A stretch of 56,820 nt of DNA, taken from assembly GCF_021474405.1 (NCBI RefSeq), contig NZ_JAKEIO010000039.1:1-56820 (forward strand). The letters are read 5' to 3'. Under the pieces are notes generated by a model. That model ran no database searches. It had not been told where the DNA came from and was given only the letters and a program-made list of their open reading frames with translations. Source of the DNA: [Streptosporangium] indianense (GTDB lineage Bacteria > Actinomycetota > Actinomycetes > Streptomycetales > Streptomycetaceae). How positions within the stretch are numbered: position 1 is the first letter of the stretch; each line of letters starts with the position of its first letter. This document shows, piece by piece, positions 16,835 through 26,356 of this stretch. A program made the translations under genes and the position numbers.

Positions 16835-16866
16835 GGCCCCGTCCGGTCGGCCGACCGGACGGGGCC
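16835..16866. terminator. Perfect palindrome terminator after the importer operon
   Basis: GGCCCCGTCCGGTCGG directly followed by its reverse complement, a 16-bp stem with no spacer, in the gap between the converging LivF-like and Rpf-like genes. It probably serves both. Confidence 0.8.
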
Positions 16867-16893
16867 CGTGTCCCGGCGAGGGGGAGCAGCGGC

Positions 16894-18090
<1,197 letters not shown>

Positions 18091-18873
18091 GTGCCGCGCA
18101 TGCTCGACGTCAGCGACGAGGTACGCGCCGAGATCGGCGACGAAGAAGCCGACCGCCTGCTCGCCGGAGAGACCGCCCCGGGCAGTTACGACTGCACGTC
18201 CTGCCGCACTCCGGGCGACTCCGAGCAGGAGCGCACCAGCACCGTCCTGTTCATCGGTGACGAGACCGCCGTCCTCGCCTTCGCCCACGCCGGCTGCCTG
18301 CCCTCGCAGGTCGTGCAGGTCACCGAGGAGCAACTGCGGGGCGCCGTGAAGTCCATCACCGGCGACACCGTCGACCTGGAGCCGGACATGGTGGTGCCCG
18401 AGCAGGCGGTGCTCGGCGTGACCAGCGGACTCGTCCTGATCGGCGGCGAACTGCACCCGGCCCTGGTGGTCGAGCCGACCGGGCCCATCGCCCGGCCCGG
18501 CACGACCGGCGGCGGCGACGACTTCCTGCCGCTGCTCATCGAGCAGGGCTTCATGCCGCTGACAGAGCTGTCCGCCGTACCGCCGGTGCTGCACGGCTGG
18601 TCGGTGCTGCTCGCCATGGGCCAGCTGCACGCGGTGCTCCAGCCGGGGCCGGGCGGCGGCCAGCCGGTGGCCTGGTGGCAGGCGCACCAGCCGCTGCACG
18701 TGACCGAAGGCTGGCGCGCGGCCGCCAACAAGCACCAGCAGGTGCTGATGTTCGCCGCGCCGGTCGGCTCCATCGGCCGCCAGCCGCGCGAGGACCTGCT
18801 GCGGGACGCGCTGGACAAGGCGGCGGCGAACGGAAAGCTGGTCGCCTCGGCGCTGCCGCTGGCCGGCACCTGA
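18091..18873 (+). CDS. Conserved Streptomyces protein of unknown function
   Basis: 260-residue soluble, acidic protein; I do not recognise a domain. It starts at a GTG (18091) with a GAGGGAG site. Features: an early CTSCRTPG pair of cysteines (about residues 35-38) followed by STVLFIGDETAVLAFAHAGC, a Gly-rich central loop (GPIARPGTTGGGDDF) and a C-terminal hydrophobic half with WSVLLAMGQLHAVLQPG. There is no signal peptide or membrane helix. It stands alone between the Rpf-like gene and a small unknown gene. The coding call rests on the start site, codon bias and length. Confidence 0.7.
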   Translation: MPRMLDVSDEVRAEIGDEEADRLLAGETAPGSYDCTSCRTPGDSEQERTSTVLFIGDETAVLAFAHAGCLPSQVVQVTEEQLRGAVKSITGDTVDLEPDMVVPEQAVLGVTSGLVLIGGELHPALVVEPTGPIARPGTTGGGDDFLPLLIEQGFMPLTELSAVPPVLHGWSVLLAMGQLHAVLQPGPGGGQPVAWWQAHQPLHVTEGWRAAANKHQQVLMFAAPVGSIGRQPREDLLRDALDKAAANGKLVASALPLAGT

Positions 18874-18958
18874 GCGGCGCGTCACCCGTACACGCCGTAC
18901 ACCTGCGAAAGCCGTACCCGGGCCGCATCCCTTGACCCGCGGGGTCGTTTGGACATAC

Positions 18959-19393
18959 GTGCACGCATATGACGTTCCCCGCCGCCAGTCCTTCTCGCCG
19001 ATCCCGTCCGCGCGGTCGGCTCAGGACTCCCAGGGCGGCCCATCGGCCACGCCCATCTACGACGCGCTCTACGCCGAGTACGTCAAGTCCTTCCGCGCAC
19101 TGCCCGGGGACCGCAGCGGCGAGGAGAAGCTGGGCTTCACCGCCTTCGGGAACACCCCGCACGCCTCGGGCTCCTACGGAGGGACGTACGGCAGCTCGTA
19201 CAGTGCCTACAGCGCGGGCGCCCAGAGCGCCCGCCACGCCGCCGGGCAGCAGCCGCAGTGGCAACGCATCGGGAGCATCAGCTCGCCCACCACGGGTTCG
19301 CACACCACCAGCGGGCACGACACGGGGATGCACAGCACGGGCATGCACCACGTCCCGGCCGCGCTGCCACCCGGACGGCGGGGCGGCATCTGA
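18959..19393 (+). CDS. Small conserved hypothetical protein, Ser/Gly/His-rich
   Basis: About 144 residues with an uncertain start. The conserved-looking core is PIYDALYAEYVKSFRALPGD followed by EKLGFTAFG; the rest is low complexity, rich in Ser, Gly, Tyr and His (TTSGHDTGMHSTGMHH), suggesting disorder. A GTG at 18959 is used; a TTG at 18932 also opens the frame but sits in a TTGACC box that looks like a -35 element. No ribosome site is clear for either. A perfect hairpin terminator follows 13 bases after the stop, supporting an expressed gene. Function unknown. Confidence 0.55.
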   Translation: MHAYDVPRRQSFSPIPSARSAQDSQGGPSATPIYDALYAEYVKSFRALPGDRSGEEKLGFTAFGNTPHASGSYGGTYGSSYSAYSAGAQSARHAAGQQPQWQRIGSISSPTTGSHTTSGHDTGMHSTGMHHVPAALPPGRRGGI

Positions 19394-19405
19394 GCGAACA
19401 CCGGA

Positions 19406-19447
19406 CACCGGAAAGGGCGGCCCCGATCGGGGCCGCCCTTTCCGGTG
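19406..19447. terminator. Strong bidirectional hairpin terminator before der
   Basis: Perfect 19-bp stem (CACCGGAAAGGGCGGCCCC and its complement) with a GATC loop, in the gap between the small hypothetical gene and the convergent der gene. Confidence 0.88.
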
Positions 19448-19454
19448 CTTCGCG

Positions 19455-20948
19455 CTACTTCTTCTTGCCGCGCTTCTCGCGCACCCGCACGGAGATGTGG
19501 ATCGGCGTCCCTTCGAAGCCGAACTCCTCGCGCAGGCGGCGCTCGATGAAGCGCCGGTAGCCGGCCTCGATGAAGCCGGAGGCGAACAGGACGAACCGCG
19601 GCGGCTTGGTGCCCGCCTGCGTGCCGAACAGGATGCGCGGCTGCTTGCCGCCCCGGACGGGGTGCGGGTGGGCGGCGACGAGCTCACCGAGGAAGGCGTT
19701 CAGCCGGCCCGTCGGGACCCGGGTCTCCCAGCCCGCCAGGGCGGTCTCGATCGCCGGGACCAGCTTCTCCATGTGCCGGCCGGTGCGCGCCGAGACGTTG
19801 ACCCGCGGCGCCCAGGCCACCTGGCCGAGCTCGGTCTCGATCTCCCGCTCCAGGTAGTAGCGGCGCTCCTCGTCGAGGGTGTCCCACTTGTTGTACGCCA
19901 TGACGATCGCGCGGCCCGCCTCGACGGCCATGGTGACGATCCGCTGGTCCTGCACCGAGACGGACTCGGAGCCGTCGATCAGGATGACCGCGACCTCCGC
20001 CTTCTCGACGGCGGCCGCCGTGCGCAGCGAGGCGTAGTAGTCGGCGCCCTGCTGGAGGTGGACGCGCTTGCGGATGCCGGCCGTGTCGACGAACTTCCAG
20101 GTGACACCGCCGAGTTCGATCAGCTCGTCGACCGGGTCACGGGTGGTGCCCGCCAGTTCGTTGACGACGACGCGCTCCTCGCCCGCCACCTTGTTCAGCA
20201 GGGAGGACTTGCCGACGTTCGGGCGGCCGATCAGGGCGACGCGCCGCGGGCCGCCGATGCCGCCCCCGCCGAAGGTCTGGCGCGGCGCGTCGGGGAGCAC
20301 CTCCAGGACCTGGTCGAGCATGTCGCCGGTGCCCCGGCCGTGCAGCGCGGAGACCGGGTGCGGCTCCCCCAGGCCCAGCGACCACAGGTACGCCGCGTCG
20401 GCCTCGCCGCTCGGGCCGTCCACCTTGTTGGCGCACAGCACGACCGGCTTGCCGGCCTTGCGCAGCAGCCGGACGACGGCCTCGTCGGTGTCGGTGGCGC
20501 CGACCTTGGCGTCGACGACGAAGACGACCGCGTCGGCGGCCTCGATCGCGTACTCGGCCTGGGCGGCCACGGAGGCGTCGATGCCGAGGACGTCCTGCTC
20601 CCAGCCACCGGTGTCGACGACCTTGAAGCGGCGGCCCGCCCACTCGGCCTCGTAGGTCACCCGGTCGCGGGTGACGCCGGGCTTGTCCTCGACGACGGCC
20701 TCGCGGCGCCCGATGATGCGGTTCACCAGGGTCGACTTGCCGACATTGGGGCGGCCGACGACGGCGAGCACGGGGAGCGGGCCGTGACCCGCCTCCTCGA
20801 TGGCGCCCTCGACGTCCTCGAGGTCGAAGCCCTCCTCCGCGGCGAGCTCCATGAACTCCGCGAACTCGGCGTCGCCGAGCGCCCCGTGGTCGTGCTCGTG
20901 GGCGCCCCCGGAGGCGTCCGAGCCGTCGGGCTGGATGTGGTCGTTCAT
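19455..20948 (-). CDS. der: Ribosome-assembly GTPase Der (EngA)
   Basis: 497-residue double GTPase needed for 50S ribosomal subunit maturation. Two G domains in tandem are plain: first [18 protein letters not shown] (P-loop), VVDTGGW and CANKVDG; second [26 protein letters not shown] and AYNKWD, followed by the C-terminal KH-like domain ending REKRGKKK. An acidic extension of about 55 residues precedes the first domain, as is usual in actinobacteria. The start is ATG 20948 with a GAGGT site 11 bases away. It follows plsC by 80 bp in a run aroH-tyrA-cmk-plsC-der; the cmk-plsC-der order is conserved in many actinobacteria. Confidence 0.96.
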   Translation of the reverse strand: MNDHIQPDGSDASGGAHEHDHGALGDAEFAEFMELAAEEGFDLEDVEGAIEEAGHGPLPVLAVVGRPNVGKSTLVNRIIGRREAVVEDKPGVTRDRVTYEAEWAGRRFKVVDTGGWEQDVLGIDASVAAQAEYAIEAADAVVFVVDAKVGATDTDEAVVRLLRKAGKPVVLCANKVDGPSGEADAAYLWSLGLGEPHPVSALHGRGTGDMLDQVLEVLPDAPRQTFGGGGIGGPRRVALIGRPNVGKSSLLNKVAGEERVVVNELAGTTRDPVDELIELGGVTWKFVDTAGIRKRVHLQQGADYYASLRTAAAVEKAEVAVILIDGSESVSVQDQRIVTMAVEAGRAIVMAYNKWDTLDEERRYYLEREIETELGQVAWAPRVNVSARTGRHMEKLVPAIETALAGWETRVPTGRLNAFLGELVAAHPHPVRGGKQPRILFGTQAGTKPPRFVLFASGFIEAGYRRFIERRLREEFGFEGTPIHISVRVREKRGKKK

Positions 20949-21028
20949 GAAGTCCGTACCTCGTCGTTCATCGTGGTGGTCGGTGGAGTGCCCGCCGTGT
21001 GCGGGGCTGATCCACTACTCAGTGTCGC

Positions 21029-21676
21029 CTAGCGCCCGGTGAGACGCCTGGCGTTTTCCAGGTGGGCCGCGAGCTGCTTCTGGATGCGCCCGGTCGCCTC
21101 GTCCAGCGCCTTGCGCGTCCGGCGACCGCTGCCGTCGCCCGCCTCGAAGGGCTCCCCGAAGACGACGTCGACGCGGGAGCGCAAAGGAGGCAGCCCCTTT
21201 ATCAACCGTCCCCGCCGCTCGGAACTTCCCAGCACGGCCACCGGGACGATCGGGGCACCGCTGCGCACCGCGAAGTAGGAGAGGCCGGCGCGCAGCGAGG
21301 CGAAGTCGCCCTCGCCCCGGGTGCCCTCCGGGAAGATGCCGAGCACGCCGCCGCCGTCCAGGACGCCGAGCGCCCGGGTGATCGCGGAGCGGTCGGTGGT
21401 GTCGCGGTCGACCTTCACCTGCCCGATGCCGAGCAGGAAGGGGTCCAGCGGACCGACGAAGGCTTCCTTCTTGATCAGGAAGTGCGTCGGCCGGGGCGCC
21501 ACGCCCATGACCATCGGGCCGTCGATGTTGTGGGAGTGGTTGACCGCGAGGATCACCGGGCCGCTCGCGGGCACCCGCCAGGCGCCGAGCACGCGCGGCT
21601 TCCACAGCCCGTACATCAGGCCGACGCCGATGCGCCGCCCGACCTCGGCGCCCCGGGCCGAAGGCAGCTCGGTCAC
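21029..21676 (-). CDS. plsC: 1-acylglycerol-3-phosphate acyltransferase (PlsC-like)
   Basis: 215-residue peripheral membrane acyltransferase that probably adds the second acyl chain to lysophosphatidic acid in phospholipid synthesis. The catalytic HX4D motif is in AVNHSHNIDGPMV, motif III is FPEGTRGEGDF, and a basic GSSERRGRLIKGLPP element follows. The start is a GTG at 21676 whose TGA-sharing sequence GTGA overlaps the end of cmk by 4 bases, so translation is coupled. Substrate specificity is inferred from the family; such cmk-linked paralogues are not all tested. Confidence 0.87.
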   Translation of the reverse strand: MTELPSARGAEVGRRIGVGLMYGLWKPRVLGAWRVPASGPVILAVNHSHNIDGPMVMGVAPRPTHFLIKKEAFVGPLDPFLLGIGQVKVDRDTTDRSAITRALGVLDGGGVLGIFPEGTRGEGDFASLRAGLSYFAVRSGAPIVPVAVLGSSERRGRLIKGLPPLRSRVDVVFGEPFEAGDGSGRRTRKALDEATGRIQKQLAAHLENARRLTGR

Positions 21677-22353
21677 TTCCCGGCCCGCTTCTCCTCGACG
21701 AGGGTGACGACGCACTCGATGACCTGGGCCAGCGTGAGCTCGGTGGTGTCCACCTCGACGGCGTCGTCCGCCTTGGCGAGCGGGGAGGTCTTGCGGCTGG
21801 AGTCGGCCGCGTCCCGCTTGATCAGGGCCTCGCGGGTGGAGTGGACGTCGGAGCCCTTCAGCTCGCCGCTGCGGCGGGCGGCACGCGCCTCCGGGGAGGC
21901 GGTGAGGAAGATCTTGAGGTCGGCGTCGGGCAGCACGGTCGTGCCGATGTCGCGGCCCTCGACGACGATGCCCTGCTCCGCGGAGGCGGCGATCGAGCGC
22001 TGCAGCTCGGTGATCCTGGCACGCACCTCGGGCACCGCGCTGACCGCGCTGACCTTCGAGGAGACCTCCTGGGTGCGGATCGGGGCCGCCACGTCCACGC
22101 CGTCGACCGTGATGGTCGGGCCCTGCGGGTCGGTGCCCGAGACGATCTCGGGCTTGCCCGCGGCAGCGGCGATGGCGGACGGGTCGCCTATGTCGATGCC
22201 GTTGCTCACCATCCACCAGGTGATCGCCCGGTACTGGGCGCCGGTGTCCAGGTAGCTCAGCCCGAGCTGGGCCGCCACGGCCTTCGAAGTGCTCGACTTG
22301 CCGGTGCCGGCGGGGCCGTCGATGGCGACAATCACTGGCGTGGCGCTTTCCAC
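21673..22353 (-). CDS. cmk: Cytidylate kinase
   Basis: 226-residue kinase that phosphorylates CMP and dCMP for nucleotide synthesis. The P-loop AIDGPAGTGKSSTSKAVA, the CMP-contact element YLDTGAQYRAITWW, the Gly-Arg-Asp of VVEGRDIGTTVLPDADLKIF and the lid Arg residues (RRSGELKG, LIKRDAADSSR) are all present. It starts at a GTG (22353) with an AAGG site about 12 bases upstream. It is 117 bp downstream of tyrA and overlaps plsC by 4 bases. Confidence 0.95.
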   Translation of the reverse strand: MESATPVIVAIDGPAGTGKSSTSKAVAAQLGLSYLDTGAQYRAITWWMVSNGIDIGDPSAIAAAAGKPEIVSGTDPQGPTITVDGVDVAAPIRTQEVSSKVSAVSAVPEVRARITELQRSIAASAEQGIVVEGRDIGTTVLPDADLKIFLTASPEARAARRSGELKGSDVHSTREALIKRDAADSSRKTSPLAKADDAVEVDTTELTLAQVIECVVTLVEEKRAGK

Positions 22354-22470
22354 AGTGGGGACCTTCCTGAACCGGGCTCTGCGGGGGTGAGGGCGCGAGT
22401 GCCCCGCACCAGGTTACTGGGTGCGCGTCACTCGTCCGGCCGCGCGTCGGCCGGCCTCCTCCGGCCCGCT

Positions 22471-23556
22471 CTACTGCCGGAGCGCCCAGCCCCGTTCCCG
22501 CAGGGCGGCGCTCAGGACCGGGGCCGCCTTCGGCTCCACCATCAGCTGCACCAGACCGGCCTGCTGTCCCGTCGCGTGCTCGATGCGTACGTCCTCGATG
22601 TTGACGCCGGCCAGGCCCGCGTCGGCGAAGATCCGGGCCAGTTGTCCCGGCTGGTCGTCGATGAGCACGGCCACGACCTCGTAGGCCCGGGGCGCGGACC
22701 CGTGCTTGCCGGGGACGCGGACCTGCCCGGCGTTGCCGCGCCGCAGCACGTCCTCGATCCCGCCGGCGCCTTCTCGGCGCTTGTGGTCGTCGGAGGACTG
22801 CAGGGCGCGCAGGGCCCGCACGGTCTCCTCCAGGTCCGCGGCGACGTCCGTGAGCAGGTCGGCGACCGGCGCGGGGTTCGCGGAGAGGATGTCGATCCAC
22901 ATCCGGGGGTCGGAGGCGGCGATCCGCGTCACGTCCCGGATGCCCTGCCCGCACAGCCGTACGGCGGCCTCCTCCGCGTGCTCCAGACGCGCGGCGACCA
23001 GGCTGGAGACCAGGTGGGGCATGTGGGAGACGAGGGCGACGGCACGGTCGTGGGCGTCGGCGTCCATGACCACCGGCACGGCCCGGCAGTGCGAGACCAG
23101 CTCCAGGGCGAGGTTCAGCACCTCGGTGTCGGTGTCCCGGGTCGGGGTGAGCACCCAGGGGCGGCCCTCGAAGAGATCGCCGGTCGCGGCCAGCGGGCCG
23201 GACTTCTCCCGGCCGGACATGGGGTGCGAGCCGATGTAGGCGGACAGGTCGAGACCGCGCGCCTCCAGCTCGCGGCGCGGCCCGCCCTTGACGCTGGCGA
23301 CGTCGAGGTAGCCGCGTCCCGCCCCGCGGCGCATGGCGTCGGCGAGGACGTCGGCCACGTGCGCGGGCGGGGCGGCGACGATCACCAGGTCGACGGGCCC
23401 GTCGGGCACCTCGTCCGTGCCGGCGCCGAGCGCGGCCGCCGTACGGGCCTGTTCGGGGTCCGGGTCGGCGAGGTGCACGGTGACACCCCGCTGGGACAGG
23501 GCCAGGGCGGCGGACGTGCCGATGAGGCCGGTGCCGATGACGAGTGCGGTCCTCAC
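22471..23556 (-). CDS. tyrA: Prephenate dehydrogenase with C-terminal ACT domain
   Basis: 361-residue NAD(P)-dependent enzyme converting prephenate to 4-hydroxyphenylpyruvate for tyrosine. The N-terminal Rossmann motif is LVIGTGLIGTSAALAL; the catalytic His lies in YIGSHPMSGREKSGP; a helical dimerisation domain follows; and a C-terminal ACT domain begins about residue 285 (VLIDDQPGQLARIFADAG), the usual site of tyrosine feedback. The GTG start overlaps the aroH stop (GTGA), so the two steps from chorismate to 4-hydroxyphenylpyruvate are translationally coupled. Confidence 0.93.
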   Translation of the reverse strand: MRTALVIGTGLIGTSAALALSQRGVTVHLADPDPEQARTAAALGAGTDEVPDGPVDLVIVAAPPAHVADVLADAMRRGAGRGYLDVASVKGGPRRELEARGLDLSAYIGSHPMSGREKSGPLAATGDLFEGRPWVLTPTRDTDTEVLNLALELVSHCRAVPVVMDADAHDRAVALVSHMPHLVSSLVAARLEHAEEAAVRLCGQGIRDVTRIAASDPRMWIDILSANPAPVADLLTDVAADLEETVRALRALQSSDDHKRREGAGGIEDVLRRGNAGQVRVPGKHGSAPRAYEVVAVLIDDQPGQLARIFADAGLAGVNIEDVRIEHATGQQAGLVQLMVEPKAAPVLSAALRERGWALRQ

Positions 23557-23915
23557 TGGGCGATGTCCTTGCGCAGGGCGGCGGCGGCGCCGAGGTAGAC
23601 GTGGGCGATGTCGGCGCGGGGCCGGTCGGACTCGATGTGCGCGAGGACGCGGACGACCCGGGGCATGGCGCCCTCGATGTCCAGCTCCTGGGCGCAGATC
23701 AGCGGCACGTCGACGATGCCCAGCTTGCGGGCGGCGGCGGCCGGGAAGTCGCTGTGCAGATCGGGCGTGGCCGTGAACCAGATGCTGATCAGGTCGTCGG
23801 CGGCGAGACCGTTGCGCTCCAGGATCTCCGTGAGCAGGGCTCCGACCTGCTCGTCCATGTGTCCGGCCTCGTCCCGTTCGAGTTGGACGGCGCCCCGGAC
23901 CGCTCGTACCGCCAC
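23553..23915 (-). CDS. aroH: Chorismate mutase, AroH type
   Basis: 120-residue trimeric-type chorismate mutase that makes prephenate. Active-site positions known from Bacillus AroH can be matched: Arg in VRAVRGAVQLE, Phe/Arg in DFPAAAARKLG, Cys-Glu in CAQELDIEGAMPRVVRVL and Tyr in HVYLGAAAALR. The start is a GTG at 23915 with AAGGAG 8 bases upstream, giving the normal family length. It overlaps tyrA by 4 bases, so its product is handed directly to the next enzyme's gene product. Confidence 0.92.
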   Translation of the reverse strand: MAVRAVRGAVQLERDEAGHMDEQVGALLTEILERNGLAADDLISIWFTATPDLHSDFPAAAARKLGIVDVPLICAQELDIEGAMPRVVRVLAHIESDRPRADIAHVYLGAAAALRKDIAQ

Positions 23916-24093
23916 GGCGATGCTCCTTGTTGACGTGCGTGTCGCTCTACGTCCGACCAGCCTAGTCAGCCCGCGCGGCCCGGGTGCGCGGCGCCCGCCC
24001 GGCGAGACGCCGGAAAAGCAGGTTTTGGGTAAGTTCGGTGCCAAGATGATGCACATTACGATTCACCCCCTTCGGCATCTTCGGAGCGACGAC

Positions 24094-24534
24094 ATGACCC
24101 ACGAGACCACGCGCCGCACGGTTCTCCTCGCGACGGGTGCGACGAGCGTGGCGGCGCTCGTCGCAGCCTGCGGCGGGGGCGGCGACGACAGCGGCTCCGA
24201 GTCGACGAGCTCCCCCACGGGCGAGGGCGCGACGAGCGGCCCCGGCGGCGGGGTCCTGGCCAACATCGACGAGATCCCGGTCGGCGGCGGCAAGATCTTC
24301 AAGGACGAGAAGGTCGTGGTGACTCAGCCGGAGCAGGGCCGGTTCAAGGCCTTCTCGGCGATCTGCACCCATCAGCACTGCCTGGTGGGCTCGGTCTCCG
24401 ACGGCACGATCAACTGCCCCTGCCACGGCAGCAAGTTCAAGATCGCCGACGGTGCGGTGACCCACGGCCCGGCGACCCGGCCCTTGCCGGCCGAGCAGAT
24501 CACCGTGGAGGGGAACTCGATCCGCATGACCTGA
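24094..24534 (+). CDS. Rieske [2Fe-2S] lipoprotein, Tat-type signal
   Basis: 146-residue exported iron-sulphur protein. The N-terminus TRRTVLLATGATSV has a twin-arginine motif and ends in the lipobox VAACGGG, so it is likely folded in the cytoplasm, exported by Tat and lipidated. After a Ser/Gly/Thr spacer, the cluster ligands stand in CTHQHCLVG and CPCHGSKF, with the usual ending DGAVTHGPATRPLP. ATG 24094 (GGAG site) is chosen over ATG 24046. No quinol oxidase partner is adjacent; it may be a stand-alone electron carrier. It diverges from aroH. Confidence 0.87.
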   Translation: MTHETTRRTVLLATGATSVAALVAACGGGGDDSGSESTSSPTGEGATSGPGGGVLANIDEIPVGGGKIFKDEKVVVTQPEQGRFKAFSAICTHQHCLVGSVSDGTINCPCHGSKFKIADGAVTHGPATRPLPAEQITVEGNSIRMT

Positions 24535-24542
24535 CGTCCCGT

Positions 24543-24556
24543 GCCCGGCACCGGGC
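24543..24556. terminator. Small hairpin between Rieske and ADP-ribosylglycohydrolase genes
   Basis: GCCCGG-CA-CCGGGC in the 24-bp gap between converging genes. It is the only stem there; with six base pairs it is a weak candidate. Confidence 0.35.
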
Positions 24557-24558
24557 CG

Positions 24559-25578
24559 TCACGCGTCCCACAGCGCCCCGAGGGTGAGCAGGTCGCCCCG
24601 GTACTCGACCCGGTCGGCCCACTGGGTGGGCCAGGCCTCCGCGCCCAGGTGCGCTCCCGAGAAGGCGCCCGTCAGACAGGCGATCGAGTCCGAGTCGCCC
24701 GCGGTGCAGGCGGCGCGGCGCAGGGCAGTCACCGGCTCGTCGACGAAGAGCAGGAAGCACAGCAGCCCGGTCGCCAGGGCCTCCTCGGCGATCCAGCCCT
24801 CGCCGGTGGCCAGACAGGGGTCGGTCTCGGGCGAGACGGTGCGCACGCCGTGCCGCAGCCGCTCCAGTGCCTCCAGACACTCGTCCCAGCCGCGTGCGAT
24901 GAACTGCCCGGGGCCCGGGTCGCCGGCCCGCCGCCACAGGTCACCGAGCCAGCGCTCGTGGTAGCGGCTGCGGTTCTCCAGGGCGTAGGAGCGCAGCAGG
25001 CCGATCAGCCCGGTCGGCTCGGCGCCCTGGGCGAGCAGGCGTACGGCGTGTGCGGTGAGGTCGGACGCGGCGAGCGCGGTGGGGTGCCCGTGGGTGAGGG
25101 CGGACTGCAACTGGGCGGCGCCCGCGCGCTGTTCGTCGCTCAGGCCGGACACCAGGCCGAGTGGCGCTACGCGCATGTTGGCCCCGCAGCCCTTGGATTC
25201 GGTCTGGCTGGCGTCCTGCCAGGGGCGGGACTCGTCTTTCAGCAGGTGGCAGGCCTTCATGCAGGTGCGGCCCGGAGCCCGGTTGTTCTCCGGGGACTGG
25301 TACCAGTTCACGAACTCCTCGCGCAGGGGCCGCACCAGCCGCTGCGGGGCGAGCACTCCCCGGTCCATGGCCGTCCGCACCGCGCGGCCCAGCGCCAGCG
25401 TCATCTGGGTGTCGTCCGAGACGATGGCGCGCTTCGGTAGTTCCATCTGCCGCCACGGCCCGCACTTGGCGAGGATCGAGGGGACGTCGTCGAACTCGGT
25501 CGGAAAGCCCAGCGCATCCCCGAGCGCGAGACCCGTGAGCGCTCCGGTGGCGGCCTGCTTGTGGACGAGTGTGGTCAT
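24559..25578 (-). CDS. ADP-ribosylglycohydrolase (DraG/ARH family)
   Basis: 339-residue enzyme of the DraG/ARH fold, which removes ADP-ribose from proteins or metabolites using two Mg ions. Metal-binding signatures are present: GALTGLALGDALGFPTE near the N-terminus, SDDTQMTLALGRAV around residue 55 and TAGDSDSIACLTGAFSGAHL near the C-terminus. The ATG at 25578 overlaps the stop of the NrtR-like gene by 4 bases (ATGA), so the two are co-translated. With an NAD-linked Nudix regulator as partner, it most likely works in ADP-ribose/NAD turnover; the actual substrate is not known. Confidence 0.9.
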   Translation of the reverse strand: MTTLVHKQAATGALTGLALGDALGFPTEFDDVPSILAKCGPWRQMELPKRAIVSDDTQMTLALGRAVRTAMDRGVLAPQRLVRPLREEFVNWYQSPENNRAPGRTCMKACHLLKDESRPWQDASQTESKGCGANMRVAPLGLVSGLSDEQRAGAAQLQSALTHGHPTALAASDLTAHAVRLLAQGAEPTGLIGLLRSYALENRSRYHERWLGDLWRRAGDPGPGQFIARGWDECLEALERLRHGVRTVSPETDPCLATGEGWIAEEALATGLLCFLLFVDEPVTALRRAACTAGDSDSIACLTGAFSGAHLGAEAWPTQWADRVEYRGDLLTLGALWDA

Positions 25579-26294
25579 GCGGGGCGTCCTTCCCGGACGG
25601 GCCGGAGGAGAGGCGGGTGGAGGGCGGTGGCGGTTCCGGCGCGGTACAGCGCGGCGGGCTTGCCGCGTCCGCCGGTGAGCCGGGCGGCGCCCGGGACGGC
25701 TTCGACGAAGCCGGGTGTGGCGAGCACCTTGCGCCGGAAGTTGGGCCGGTCCAGCGCGGTCCCCCACACGGTCTCGTAGACCTGCTGCAACTCGCCGAGG
25801 GTGAACTCGGGCGGGCAGAAGGCGGTGGCGAGGCAGGTGTACTCGAACTTGGCGCCGACGCGGTCGTGGGCGTCGGCCAGGATGCCGTCGTGGTCGAAGG
25901 CGAGCGGCCCGGCCGTGCCGTACGGCACCCAGCGGGCCTGCGCCGCGTCGCTGCCGCCGTGCGCCTCGGGTGCGTCGGGCAGCAGGGCGGTGAAGGCGAC
26001 CGACACGACCCGCATCCGGGGGTCGCGGCCGGGTTCGCTGTAGGTCCGCAGCTGCTCCAGATGCAGCCCGGAGACGTCGGACAGGCCGGTCTCCTCGGCG
26101 AGTTCACGCCGGGCGGCCGTCTCCGCCGACTCGTCCGGCTGCACGAACCCGCCGGGCAGGGCCCACCGCCCGGCATACGGCTCCTGCCCGCGCTCGACGA
26201 GCAGCACGTGCAGCGCGCCCTCCCGGATAGTGAACACCGCGAGGTCGACGGTCACGGCGAAGGGCTCATGGGCGTACTTGTCGTAGCCGTCCAC
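25575..26294 (-). CDS. nrtR: NrtR-like Nudix transcriptional regulator
   Basis: 239-residue two-domain protein. Residues about 10-145 form a Nudix domain with a complete box (GFVQPDES, then RRELAEETGL: G-x5-E-x7-REL-x-EE-x-G-L). Residues about 155-225 form the winged helix typical of NrtR (FTLGELQQVYETVWGTALD, NFRRKVLATPGF, GKPAALYR). NrtR proteins repress NAD-metabolism genes and let go when ADP-ribose binds. The GTG at 26294 is chosen because AAAGGGGG stands 8 bases upstream; a GTG at 26303 would sit inside the palindrome. The intact Nudix box means it may also hydrolyse ADP-ribose. Confidence 0.85.
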   Translation of the reverse strand: MDGYDKYAHEPFAVTVDLAVFTIREGALHVLLVERGQEPYAGRWALPGGFVQPDESAETAARRELAEETGLSDVSGLHLEQLRTYSEPGRDPRMRVVSVAFTALLPDAPEAHGGSDAAQARWVPYGTAGPLAFDHDGILADAHDRVGAKFEYTCLATAFCPPEFTLGELQQVYETVWGTALDRPNFRRKVLATPGFVEAVPGAARLTGGRGKPAALYRAGTATALHPPLLRPVREGRPA

Positions 26295-26300
26295 GACGAA

Positions 26301-26339
26301 CACCCCCTTTAATAGTCAGCCCGACTATAAAAGGGGGTG
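26301..26339. promoter_or_regulatory. Near-perfect palindrome, probable NrtR operator
   Basis: Arms of 17 bp (26301-26317 and 26323-26339) match at 16 positions around a 5-base centre (AGCCC); the core is ATAGTC-N5-GACTAT. It lies over the ribosome site of the NrtR-like gene and its likely promoter. Its position and symmetry fit an autoregulatory operator for the nrtR-draG pair. Binding is inferred. Confidence 0.68.
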
Positions 26340-26356
26340 CCGGTCGTTCACAAGGT

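Noticed and set aside
24063..24465. Minus-strand frames opposite the Rieske gene
   Set aside because: The plus strand has unmistakable CTHQHC and CPCHG motifs; the minus frames show no family features.
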